NCBI GenBank assembly: GCA_003132125.1
Contig: PKWT01000249.1
Coordinates: forward strand, 1 to 12,108
DNA from: Micrococcales bacterium
GTDB lineage: Bacteria > Actinomycetota > Actinomycetes > Actinomycetales > Dermatophilaceae
Direction: 5' to 3'
Length of the DNA stretch: 12,108 bases
Below, one piece after another: positions 1 to 6,065 of the stretch; position 1 is the stretch's first letter; every line of letters starts with the position of its first letter. The notes beneath the pieces were generated by a model. It ran no database searches, was not told the origin of the DNA, and saw only the letters and a program-made list of their open reading frames with translations. The position numbers and the translations under genes are program-made.

Positions 1-61
1 CTGAGTTTCACCGTTTGAGGATGGTCAAGTAGGTGGCGGTCGGGCTTGGCATGATTGACGC

Positions 62-1177
62 ATGGAAGATGAGTCCTCACAGGGTCCGCGCAAACGGCTG
101 CGGGTGGGGCACGTCAGCGAACGGGGCGGGATCAACGCCGTGCGGACTCTTCTTGAGGCACACGGGATGGTGGTCGATGAGATCGATGGGCGCAGCGATT
201 ACGGACGCGACCTCAACGTGGACATCGTCGAGAAGGGCGAGCTCACTGGGATCGTGATCGGTATCCAGGTCAAGGGAGACCGCCGCTTCGTCCGCGACGA
301 TGTCTGGGAGCTGCCCGTAACAGCGAAGGACCGAAGATTCTGGGCCGAGTCGAGCGTCCCAATCGTGGGCATCCTGTGGGATCCCGTCACTCACGAGATG
401 CGCTGGACCAACCTCAGCGCCTATGTAGGCACAGATCGCACCATCTCGACGTGGTCGTCTAAGAACTCAGGGACGGCAAACGCCGACGATGCCGTCGTTC
501 GCTTTACTACTGCCGATCGTTTTGAGGACGACACGCTCCCGGGGATGGTCGAGCAGATGCTCGCCTACGTGCGTCAGTCGTCCGCGGGAGCCTTCCTTGG
601 CCTTTTCGATCCTGATGACGAGCGACGTTGTAGCGCCGTCTTCGACTGCTGGACCTTAGGCCGCACAGATGTACGAGCATTTCTTCTGCTCCGTCGAGCA
701 CTTCCTGCCCTGGAGGGCGAGAGTCTTCGTCAAGCAATCGTGACGCTCAGTCACCTAACGCCACATCCAGACATCTTCTGGCACGCAGGAAACTGGGTGC
801 CACCGGAGATTGAGAAACTGGTACAGCCAACTTTCCGCTGGTCAGCACAAGAAGTCTGCGACCTCGTCAGCGCGGTCGAACAGTTGGCTGAGGACGGTGG
901 AGGCTGGGAGCGCGGCGGACTCGGGCAATGCCTGTGGAGTCTGCTGATAGAGGATCCGGATCTCCGATCGTCCGTTCTTCCGGCTCTTGGGCTCGCCCTC
1001 GAGGCAGGAGATTTGGACGCGGCGTTCCGCTTGCTGGTCATCCATCAAAGCCTGGCCAAGGACCCGCTTGTGGCTGCGCGTGAGGCCCTTGCACTGCACC
1101 CTGGCGTGGCAGGGCACTTCTACACCGACGAATTGCTGCGGCAGATCGCGGAGTTCGGATTCGTTAACGTCTACTAG
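62..1177 (+). CDS. DUF4365-domain protein, PD-(D/E)xK-like nuclease fold, with a C-terminal helical extension
   Basis: Seen: 371 aa. Residues about 15-135 match the DUF4365 pattern: a G..SE..G start (residues 16-23), then DYGRDLNVDI (46-55) and a strand ending QVKG (69-72). D50 and Q69/K71 fit a (D/E)...QxK nuclease centre of the PD-(D/E)xK fold. Family knowledge: DUF4365 proteins are common in defence islands and mobile elements, often fused to other domains, and are presumed nucleases. Residues 150-371 are mostly helical (many Leu/Ala/Glu) and I do not recognise them. The ATG at 62 gives a good N-terminus but has no clear Shine-Dalgarno; another ATG 11 nt upstream is out of frame. The gene stands alone and is followed by a 232-bp gap. 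The domain call is fairly sure; nuclease activity is inferred. Confidence 0.8.
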   Translation: MEDESSQGPRKRLRVGHVSERGGINAVRTLLEAHGMVVDEIDGRSDYGRDLNVDIVEKGELTGIVIGIQVKGDRRFVRDDVWELPVTAKDRRFWAESSVPIVGILWDPVTHEMRWTNLSAYVGTDRTISTWSSKNSGTANADDAVVRFTTADRFEDDTLPGMVEQMLAYVRQSSAGAFLGLFDPDDERRCSAVFDCWTLGRTDVRAFLLLRRALPALEGESLRQAIVTLSHLTPHPDIFWHAGNWVPPEIEKLVQPTFRWSAQEVCDLVSAVEQLAEDGGGWERGGLGQCLWSLLIEDPDLRSSVLPALGLALEAGDLDAAFRLLVIHQSLAKDPLVAAREALALHPGVAGHFYTDELLRQIAEFGFVNVY

Positions 1178-1223
1178 CACCGACACAGGCGGCAGCTCAT
1201 CGCCTGACTACCGAGCCGAGTCT

Positions 1224-1261
1224 CAACCGTCCATTTCATCTTCGGCCGTCGTTGACGGTTG
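1224..1261. other. Competing hairpins downstream of the DUF4365 gene (weak terminator candidate)
   Basis: An 8-bp perfect inverted repeat (CAACCGTC at 1224-1231, GACGGTTG at 1254-1261) shares its right arm with a tighter hairpin, CCGTC-GTT-GACGG (1246-1258). It lies about 50 bp after the stop of the DUF4365 gene. There is no T-tract, so it is not a standard intrinsic terminator. It may help end transcription or may be chance. Confidence 0.25.
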
Positions 1262-1409
1262 CCAGGCCGTCCTCTGATGTCCGTGCGTTCCAATAAGGGA
1301 ACGATGACCGGACGCATCTGAGGCAAGCTCGGGTGTCCGTAGGACGATCGGTCGCGTACGGACGCTCGTCTCGGCGGGTGTTCGCTTCCGAGCGTTACGC
1401 TCCCGATTT

Positions 1410-2102
1410 GTGGATGTTCTCGTTGCGCTGCTGCCGAGTCCGCTGCTCGGCCCAGCGGTCTGGCGCCCTGTCTCTAAGGCCCTGTCGCTGCACGGCTGGC
1501 TAGTGAAGACGGCGCCTGCGGGCGAGCGAGCGCCAACGGGTCCTAGTGACGTGCTGCGTACGTTCCTCGCCGCGCTGCCCACCGATAGGGACATCGTCCT
1601 GGTCGCGCACAGCAACGCTGGCCTCTACGTCCCGGCGCTCGTCCAAGAGCGCCGCGTGGTCGCCAACGTCTTCGTCGACGCGGGACTGCCCGTCCGCAAC
1701 GGCCGCGTACCGCTCGCGCCTCCGGCCTTCCGCGACTTCCTGCTGCAAAAGGCCGACGCGGATGGACTCTTGCCGGAATGGACGCACTGGTGGGACGAGA
1801 CCGACCTCGAGGGGCTGTTCCCGAGCGCGGAGGTTCGTGAGCAGGTCAAGCGAGAGCAGCCGCGTCTGCCGCTGTCCTACTTTCAGGAGTCATTGCCGGC
1901 TCCGTTCGGCTGGGATGACCGACCCTGCGCGTACCTCGCCTTCGGCGACACCTACAGCACAGAAAGGGATGAAGCTGAGGCCCGAGGGTGGCCGGTCACT
2001 ACCTTGCCGGGCCAGCACCTGCACACACTCGTCGCCCCAGAGCAGGTCGCTTCGGCCATCGACGCTCTGCTCGGGAGGCTCGGCATCGACCCGAAAAGTT
2101 GA
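1410..2102 (+). CDS. Alpha/beta hydrolase (Abhydrolase_6-like)
   Basis: Seen: 230 aa from a GTG start. The fold is recognisable from the N-terminal strand and LLPSPLLG turn, the nucleophile elbow AHSNAG (Ser68) after strand VLVAH, a likely acid in the AFGDTY strand (Asp180), and the catalytic His in GQHLHTLVAP (His205, or His203). Family knowledge: these are small cytoplasmic serine hydrolases or esterases of diverse substrate; nothing here names the substrate. The region at about 100-160, rich in Trp and acidic residues, would be the cap. No Shine-Dalgarno precedes the GTG. A 5-bp hairpin (GAGCG-TTA-CGCTC, 1390-1402) lies just before it, so the start is uncertain. No signal peptide is seen. 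It lies between the DUF4365 gene and the IS element with no evident functional link. Confidence 0.8.
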   Translation: MDVLVALLPSPLLGPAVWRPVSKALSLHGWLVKTAPAGERAPTGPSDVLRTFLAALPTDRDIVLVAHSNAGLYVPALVQERRVVANVFVDAGLPVRNGRVPLAPPAFRDFLLQKADADGLLPEWTHWWDETDLEGLFPSAEVREQVKREQPRLPLSYFQESLPAPFGWDDRPCAYLAFGDTYSTERDEAEARGWPVTTLPGQHLHTLVAPEQVASAIDALLGRLGIDPKS

Positions 2103-2168
2103 AGCATGATGACCCGCAAGTCACGATTGGGCATCCCAACCGACGATCCGATTACGGACGCCGCAAGC

Positions 2169-2198
2169 GGATCGGCGGATTCTGGCGGTCATCGCAAC
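2169..2198 (+). repeat. Left inverted repeat of the IS30-type element
   Basis: Begins GGATCGGCGG and ends GTCATCGCAAC. It pairs with 3377-3406 (23 of 30 positions identical after reverse complementing; the inner 11-base block has one mismatch). The transposase stop codon (TGA, 2191-2189) lies inside it. Confidence 0.8.
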
Positions 2199-3367
2199 AG
2201 GAGGTCGCCGATCAGTTCGATCGGCTTCTTGAACGCTAGTCGTTTGCGGGGTCGATCGTTGAGTTCCTGGGCGACCCAGTCGAGGTCTTCGCTGCTGTGC
2301 ACGCCCAGGTCGGTGCCCTTCGGGAAATACTGCCGCAGCAGGCCATTGGTGTTTTCGTTGGTGCCCCGTTGCCAGGGTGAGTGCGGGTCGCAGAAGTAGA
2401 TGTCGATACCTGCATCGACCGAGACGTGTTCCCACTCGTGCATCTCTGGGCCTTGGTCCCACGTCAGCGACAAACGCAAGGATTCGGGCAGTGTCTTGAT
2501 CTTCGCGGCGAGGGCGTCGCGGACCTGCTCGGGCTTGTACCCGTCGGGCAGGTGCAGCAACATCACGTAGCCAGTGGCGCGCTCCACCAGGGTTCCGATC
2601 GCGGTCTGGTTCTGCTTGCCGATGATCAAATCCCCCTCCCAGCTTCCCGGCACCGCCCGGTCCTCAACCTCGGGTGGACGCTGCGCGATGTTGATCATGT
2701 TCGGGATCCGGTTCTTGCGCTGCCCGACCTTGCGGCTCGGACGCCGCAACGCCCTGCCCGTGCGCAGACACACCGCCAGATCGCGGCGCAACGCGCCCCG
2801 CGACTGCACGTACAGCGACTGGTAAATGGTCTCGGGTGACACCTGCATCTCCGGGTCGTCTGGGAACTCCACGCGCAGCCGGCCGGTGATCTGCTCCGGT
2901 GAGTACTTCCTCTCCAGATCCTTCTCGACCTTGGCCCGTAGCACCAAGTTCGTGGCCAGCTTGGCCGGCTTGGGTCGGCTCGCCCGCTCATAGGCCAGCG
3001 CGTGCGCGGTCGTGGCACGGTAGCTCTTGGCGCCCTCGACGTTGCGCTGCAACTCACGGCAGACCGTCGAGGGCGAACGCCCGAGACTGCGGGCGAGCTG
3101 GCGGACACCTTGCCCACGAGCGTGAGCGATAGCGATCTCCTCCCGCTCAGCAAACGTCAGGCAACGCCCCAACAGGTCACGTCCGCGGCGCGGGCGCACA
3201 CCTCCGGACTCCCTGAGCCAACCCCGCCCCTTCTGCCGATATGTACCGGCCTCGGCCGCGGCGCCGGTGATGAACTCACCGCGCTGCATCGCCGCCCAGA
3301 ACGTCTGAACCACGTCGGTAACCATGCGGTCATTGAACTTCACCATCAACTGCTCAACACCTCTCAT
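2189..3367 (-). CDS. IS30-family transposase
   Basis: Cuts and joins the ends of the surrounding IS. Seen from the ATG at 3367: 392 aa. An N-terminal HTH_38-type helix-turn-helix (about residues 70-107, LTFAEREEIA through STVCREL) should bind the inverted repeats. The retroviral-integrase (rve) core holds the DDE triad: D246 in SWEGDLIIG, D304 in LTWDQGPEM and E338 in GTNENTNG, the last being the highly conserved IS30 motif. Length fits the family and no stop or frameshift is seen, so it may be active. The start is debatable: an in-frame TTG lies at 3400 inside the inverted repeat, and an ATG at 3346 is preceded by GAGGTG at about 11 nt. I chose 3367 as the first ATG after the repeat. Confidence 0.9.
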   Translation of the reverse strand: MRGVEQLMVKFNDRMVTDVVQTFWAAMQRGEFITGAAAEAGTYRQKGRGWLRESGGVRPRRGRDLLGRCLTFAEREEIAIAHARGQGVRQLARSLGRSPSTVCRELQRNVEGAKSYRATTAHALAYERASRPKPAKLATNLVLRAKVEKDLERKYSPEQITGRLRVEFPDDPEMQVSPETIYQSLYVQSRGALRRDLAVCLRTGRALRRPSRKVGQRKNRIPNMINIAQRPPEVEDRAVPGSWEGDLIIGKQNQTAIGTLVERATGYVMLLHLPDGYKPEQVRDALAAKIKTLPESLRLSLTWDQGPEMHEWEHVSVDAGIDIYFCDPHSPWQRGTNENTNGLLRQYFPKGTDLGVHSSEDLDWVAQELNDRPRKRLAFKKPIELIGDLLLR

Positions 3368-3376
3368 TTGGTAGGT

Positions 3377-3406
3377 GTTGCGATCACCGCGAGGACCCAA
3401 GGATCC
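3377..3406 (-). repeat. Right inverted repeat of the IS30-type element
   Basis: Read on the minus strand it begins GGATCCTTGG and ends GTGATCGCAAC, matching the left end. It lies directly upstream of the transposase ATG and is expected to hold the transposase binding site and part of its promoter. Confidence 0.8.
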
Positions 3407-3851
3407 TCTACCGGACGACGAAGCGGCGGCGGTGAGCGGTGTCTATTTTCTCCACTGACGGTCCGTACCGGTACGAATCATCAGCGACGGCACACGCTGG
3501 TGTCCATCCTGCAACGCCACGGTGTCCAGTTCCCAGTCGTTCTGCCCGTAACACAAAAGACAGCGCCAAACGCTGAAGCAGGGCGGACCTGGGGCCTGCA
3601 GATGGCAAACGCGGGACGCCCACAGCATCATCCGCCTGCCCGGTGCCCGCAAGCAGGACCTCAGCGCTGCGGGCAACGTGGGCTGCCTCGGCTCGGATCC
3701 ACAGGTGAGGCACCTCGACGAAGTCACTAGGCGCCATTGCACAGGCCAGCGAACCCTCGCCCGCAATCTCGACGCTTCGCCCCCAACCCCGTAAGTCTTT
3801 AGGGCTAGCCGTGGTGGGTAAGCCACTCCGGCTGGTGCCGCCAGAGGATGC
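3407..3851. other. 445-bp interval with no supported intact gene
   Basis: Between the IS right end and the SecB-like gene. It holds a possible decayed minus-strand gene (listed separately), a 12-bp perfect palindrome CGTACCGGTACG at 3464-3475, and a weak hairpin near 3810-3836 (AGCCG...CGGCT). No open frame across it reads like an intact known protein. Confidence 0.4.
3443..3737 (-). pseudogene. Possible frameshifted remnant of a small gene
   Basis: Not recognised. From an ATG at 3737 the first part (starting MAPSDFVEVPHLWIRAEAAH) has coding-like third-position GC. After about residue 70 coding character seems to move to another frame, ending GTDRQWRK with a TAG at 3445-3443. That suggests one frameshift in a gene of roughly 98 codons. 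The N-terminus is vaguely like small helical secretion-substrate proteins, but I would not assign it. It may equally be non-coding. Confidence 0.2.
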
Positions 3852-4376
3852 TCAGGTGCCGCTCGTGAGGATACTGACCCCCGAAGGGCGGCCTTCGTCG
3901 CGCAGGAGCGTGCCGAGGACGACCGGCTCAAGGCTCAGGCGGGTGGTCATCGCCTGTACCGCTTCCCTCAGGTAGGGGTAGACCATGAAGAAGACATTGT
4001 GGTCCACCCACATCGACACGGCGTCCTCGCTGATGTCACGTCCTGGTTCAAGGGCGAAGCTGGCGACGTGGTGTGACTCCACGGTGGCGCACACGTTCTG
4101 GTCATCGTTCAATAACTCGACGATGTGGCGGAACCGGCAGGAGATCGAGTCATCGCTGATGCGGTACTCAGGTGTGCCGGGGTCGATCCGTAGCTGTTTG
4201 GGTTCATTCTGGACGGTGAACTGAACGTCCCCAGACCAATGGGTCAGGCGGATGTCGAGGAGTCTCGTGCGTCGCACGATGTCCTGTACTTGTTCCAGCA
4301 GATCGCTCCCAGGCGGAGCTGCAGTTGGTGATTCGACCTTGAGGGTGCCGCCGTGGCTCTGGGCTGGATGGGACAT
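3852..4376 (-). CDS. SecB-like chaperone (TAC-type, Rv1957-like)
   Basis: Seen: 174 aa. Residues 36-64 (RTRLLDIRLTHWSGD onward) match the first SecB beta region. Residues 131-158 (MVYPYLREAVQAMTTRLSLE...) carry the SecB signature (F/Y)PY.RE.....T.R....P..L. From memory the same segment of Mycobacterium tuberculosis Rv1957 reads YPYIREYVYDLTGRLALPPL, and this protein likewise lacks the Asn-Phe-containing C-terminus of proteobacterial SecB. Family knowledge: SecB-like proteins in actinobacteria serve as chaperones that fold and protect an antitoxin in toxin-antitoxin-chaperone operons. The ATG lies 4 nt after the stop of the HTH gene, with a GGCAGG-type ribosome site inside that gene, so the two are surely one operon. 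The partner being the HTH protein is inference. Confidence 0.75.
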   Translation of the reverse strand: MSHPAQSHGGTLKVESPTAAPPGSDLLEQVQDIVRRTRLLDIRLTHWSGDVQFTVQNEPKQLRIDPGTPEYRISDDSISCRFRHIVELLNDDQNVCATVESHHVASFALEPGRDISEDAVSMWVDHNVFFMVYPYLREAVQAMTTRLSLEPVVLGTLLRDEGRPSGVSILTSGT

Positions 4377-4380
4377 GGAA

Positions 4381-5088
4381 TTACCTGCCCACGCCCGTGT
4401 TGGCAGAAGTTGGCGTCCAGTCGGAAGATGTGTGGCTTTCCGATCGGCGCACTTCCACGAACAGGAGTCCTACCTTGGGTTCGGGCCACACAAAGTCCAG
4501 CACATGAGCAGGGGATGCGGCGGCTGTAACAGCCTCTTTCACCGCGTGGGCGTGAATTTGGTTAATGGCGTGCCAAGCGTGGTCGACCGGCTGGAGAACG
4601 CGGGCCAGACTCACGTTGATCTCGGCGATCTCATCGCGGCCCGGAAAACTCTCGTCCATGTCGATTTCACGCGAATCGCGGAGCCAGGTCACGATGTCCG
4701 CCCAAGCCCATATCTTGGTCGCCCCGCGAGTGCCACCGCCGACGCTGCCGCGCGGGATCGGGAAGTCCTGAGTCGCGCGAAGTTTCTCAACCCAGGTGCG
4801 AACCGTCTCCCGCGAGACGCCAACACGCTGCGAGATGTCTGTGGCGGAAACAAGCTCTTCGTGGACCGTCAACGGCTGGGCGTTGGGCAGGTGGTTGCGG
4901 ATGCGTCGTGCCGCGTCGATAGCCGCGCAGACTCGATCGCAGCCGTCCTCGACATAGATCGTGGCAGTAGTAAGACCATCGACGGACGCCCATTGCATAT
5001 CGTCGAGGTGCTCGTCGGTCGCGATGAGTGTGGGCACGTCGTTCAGGTCGACACCCTCAACGCGCAGGCTGACGGTAGTAGTGGTCAC
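4381..5088 (-). CDS. HTH transcriptional regulator, candidate antitoxin and chaperone client
   Basis: Seen: 235 aa from GTG. Residues 1-75 form an alpha/beta domain (VSLRVEGVDL..., VDGLTTATIYVEDG, then helix AAIDAARRIRNHLP). Residues 80-135 form an HTH of the MerR/AlpA type (LVSATDISQRVGVSRETVRTW) followed by a wing (SVGGGTRGATKIWAWADIVTWL). Residues 145-235 are an extra C-terminal tail with the hydrophobic patch VLDFVWPEPKVGLLFVEV (197-213). Start choice is firm: AGAGGAG sits 5 nt upstream. A perfect palindrome and TATGAT box lie about 40-60 bp upstream, so autoregulation is likely. With the SecB-like gene 4 nt downstream, this protein is positioned like a TAC antitoxin, and its tail could be a chaperone-addiction segment (inference). 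It could also be an ordinary regulator. Confidence 0.8.
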   Translation of the reverse strand: MTTTTVSLRVEGVDLNDVPTLIATDEHLDDMQWASVDGLTTATIYVEDGCDRVCAAIDAARRIRNHLPNAQPLTVHEELVSATDISQRVGVSRETVRTWVEKLRATQDFPIPRGSVGGGTRGATKIWAWADIVTWLRDSREIDMDESFPGRDEIAEINVSLARVLQPVDHAWHAINQIHAHAVKEAVTAAASPAHVLDFVWPEPKVGLLFVEVRRSESHTSSDWTPTSANTGVGR

Positions 5089-5093
5089 GAAAA

Positions 5094-5100
5094 CTCCTCT
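5094..5100 (-). promoter_or_regulatory. Strong ribosome-binding site deciding the GTG start of the HTH gene
   Basis: AGAGGAG on the minus strand, followed by 5 nt (TTTTC) and GTG at 5088. It fixes the start of the HTH gene. Confidence 0.7.
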
Positions 5101-5126
5101 TTCAGTGCTGTGTGACGACTGTAACC

Positions 5127-5132
5127 ATCATA
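5127..5132 (-). promoter_or_regulatory. Putative -10 box (TATGAT) of the HTH-SecB promoter
   Basis: On the minus strand TATGAT follows the palindrome directly and would give a leader of about 30 nt. No good -35 hexamer is seen 17 bp upstream, as is common for actinobacterial promoters. Confidence 0.45.
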
Positions 5133-5149
5133 GTTGGCATTTGCCAACT
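5132..5149. promoter_or_regulatory. Perfect palindromic operator candidate for the HTH-SecB operon
   Basis: AGTTGGCA-TT-TGCCAACT is a perfect 8+2+8 inverted repeat 44 bp upstream of the GTG start of the HTH gene. On the minus strand its end touches a TATGAT box, so a protein bound here would occlude RNA polymerase. The HTH protein itself is the obvious candidate ligand. Confidence 0.65.
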
Positions 5150-5194
5150 GGGGTAGGGAAACAAGCAGCAGAGATCCGACGATGCGGCACCCAA

Positions 5195-5914
5195 TCATCG
5201 GGGGCCGTCTGCATCGGAAATATCGCCTCCGAGCGCACGCACCCGATCGCGCAATGATCGCGCCAACTGGGTCAGCCTGAGCTTCTCCGGGTGGTTGCCG
5301 ACGCGTTGGAGCTCGCCTTCCGCCTGGACGACATGACTGCCTGCCACTTCCGAGATGGGAGTGACCTCCGAGGGCAAGCCAGCCTCACCGGCCTTGACGA
5401 GGCTTTGCCGCACAGTCTGGGCTGCCAGCTCGGCCTGCTCCTCAGCCTCGATCGCTTGGTCCATCAACTGTTCGTACTGTTCGAGGTTCGCTTCCGCGTT
5501 CTCGAGGAGCTCGTCGACGATGTACTGCTGGCGCTCACGCTCCACGCACTTCTCAGCTGCATCCAGAAGGCGCCGAGCCTTGGTCAGGTGATCGGCAGCC
5601 CTCGCTAAGCGCTCGTCGGCCCCTTCCGGTTCGGTCGCCTGCGTGCGGTGCGGGCAGTTGTCGACCTTCTTCTGGCATTCTTTAGCTGCGGACTCCCCAC
5701 CCTTACCAGAACTGAACACCTTGTACGTACAAGCGTTCTGCGACTGTAGGTCGCTGTTGCAGCGAACCTGACCGAAGGCATGGTCGCTGTATACGTTCAG
5801 GTACCACCCATTCCGGCGCGCGTGTTTAAGGGCAGCCCGCCAGTACGCCTTGGAGTGCGCCGGCCATCGATCGCTCGGTGAATAGAGCACCCAACTGGCC
5901 CCCTTATCTGACAT
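5195..5914 (-). CDS. Unknown protein: N-terminal Cys/His domain plus long coiled coil
   Basis: Seen: 239 aa. Residues 8-90 form a compact domain with AALKHARRNGWYLNVYSDHA (27-46), FGQVRC (47-52), and Cys at 52, 62, 80 and 87 plus His89 (CPH), a possible metal site. The helix-GW-strand-(S/D)H-strand order loosely recalls HicA-type mRNA-interferase toxins (GSH motif), but sequence identity is too weak to assign. Residues about 98-175 are a long charged helix rich in Glu, Ala, Gln and Leu, probably a coiled coil. A further helix lies at about 195-228. An in-frame TGA lies 3 codons upstream, so the ATG at 5914 is the earliest possible start; GGGAGG is about 24 nt away, too far to be ideal. It sits 106 bp before the HTH gene and is the only local toxin candidate. 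Confidence 0.7.
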   Translation of the reverse strand: MSDKGASWVLYSPSDRWPAHSKAYWRAALKHARRNGWYLNVYSDHAFGQVRCNSDLQSQNACTYKVFSSGKGGESAAKECQKKVDNCPHRTQATEPEGADERLARAADHLTKARRLLDAAEKCVERERQQYIVDELLENAEANLEQYEQLMDQAIEAEEQAELAAQTVRQSLVKAGEAGLPSEVTPISEVAGSHVVQAEGELQRVGNHPEKLRLTQLARSLRDRVRALGGDISDADGPR

Positions 5915-5950
5915 CGCGGCGCGTCACTTTGATCCTCCCAGACCTCCCCC

Positions 5951-5971
5951 GGACACGCATAACCCGTGTCC
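5951..5971. promoter_or_regulatory. Inverted repeat upstream of the 239-aa gene (operator or terminator candidate)
   Basis: GGACACG (5951-5957) and CGTGTCC (5965-5971) form a perfect 7-bp inverted repeat with 7 nt between. It lies 37-57 bp upstream of the 239-aa gene and about 95 bp after the stop of the sigma4-like gene. No T-run follows on the minus strand, which favours an operator over a terminator. Confidence 0.35.
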
Positions 5972-6065
5972 ACGAAACGGGGGCAGGGCCAGCGGAATGC
6001 TGCTCACCTCGCGAGTATTACCGCGATCCGCCGACACTCTCAGTGCTGCGACCCTCTGCTCGGGG

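Larger units (their letters stand above)
2169..3406. mobile_element. IS30-family insertion sequence, about 1.24 kb, apparently complete
   Basis: Bounded by 30-bp imperfect inverted repeats (2169-2198 and 3377-3406, 23 of 30 matching) enclosing one full-length DDE transposase gene on the minus strand. Length and single-ORF layout are typical of IS30. The repeats may extend a few bases outward, so ends are good to about 5 bp. I found no convincing 2-3 bp target duplication, which suggests an old insertion or later rearrangement of one flank. Confidence 0.85.

Noticed and set aside
2127..2139. TTGGG-CAT-CCCAA hairpin after the hydrolase gene as a terminator
   Set aside because: Only 5 bp and no T-run; too weak to call.
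2155..3417. CGGACG at 2155-2160 and 3412-3417 as IS target duplication
   Set aside because: It leaves unequal lengths outside the inverted repeats (8 versus 5 bp) and is longer than the IS30 norm of 2-3 bp; probably chance.
3002..3730. 242-codon plus-strand frame across the IS right end
   Set aside because: It crosses the IS boundary and overlaps the transposase on the other strand; its composition is Pro/Arg/His-rich with no domain.
4252..5115. 287-codon plus-strand frame opposite the HTH gene
   Set aside because: Shadow of the minus-strand HTH and SecB-like genes, which have a ribosome site, operator and clear domains.
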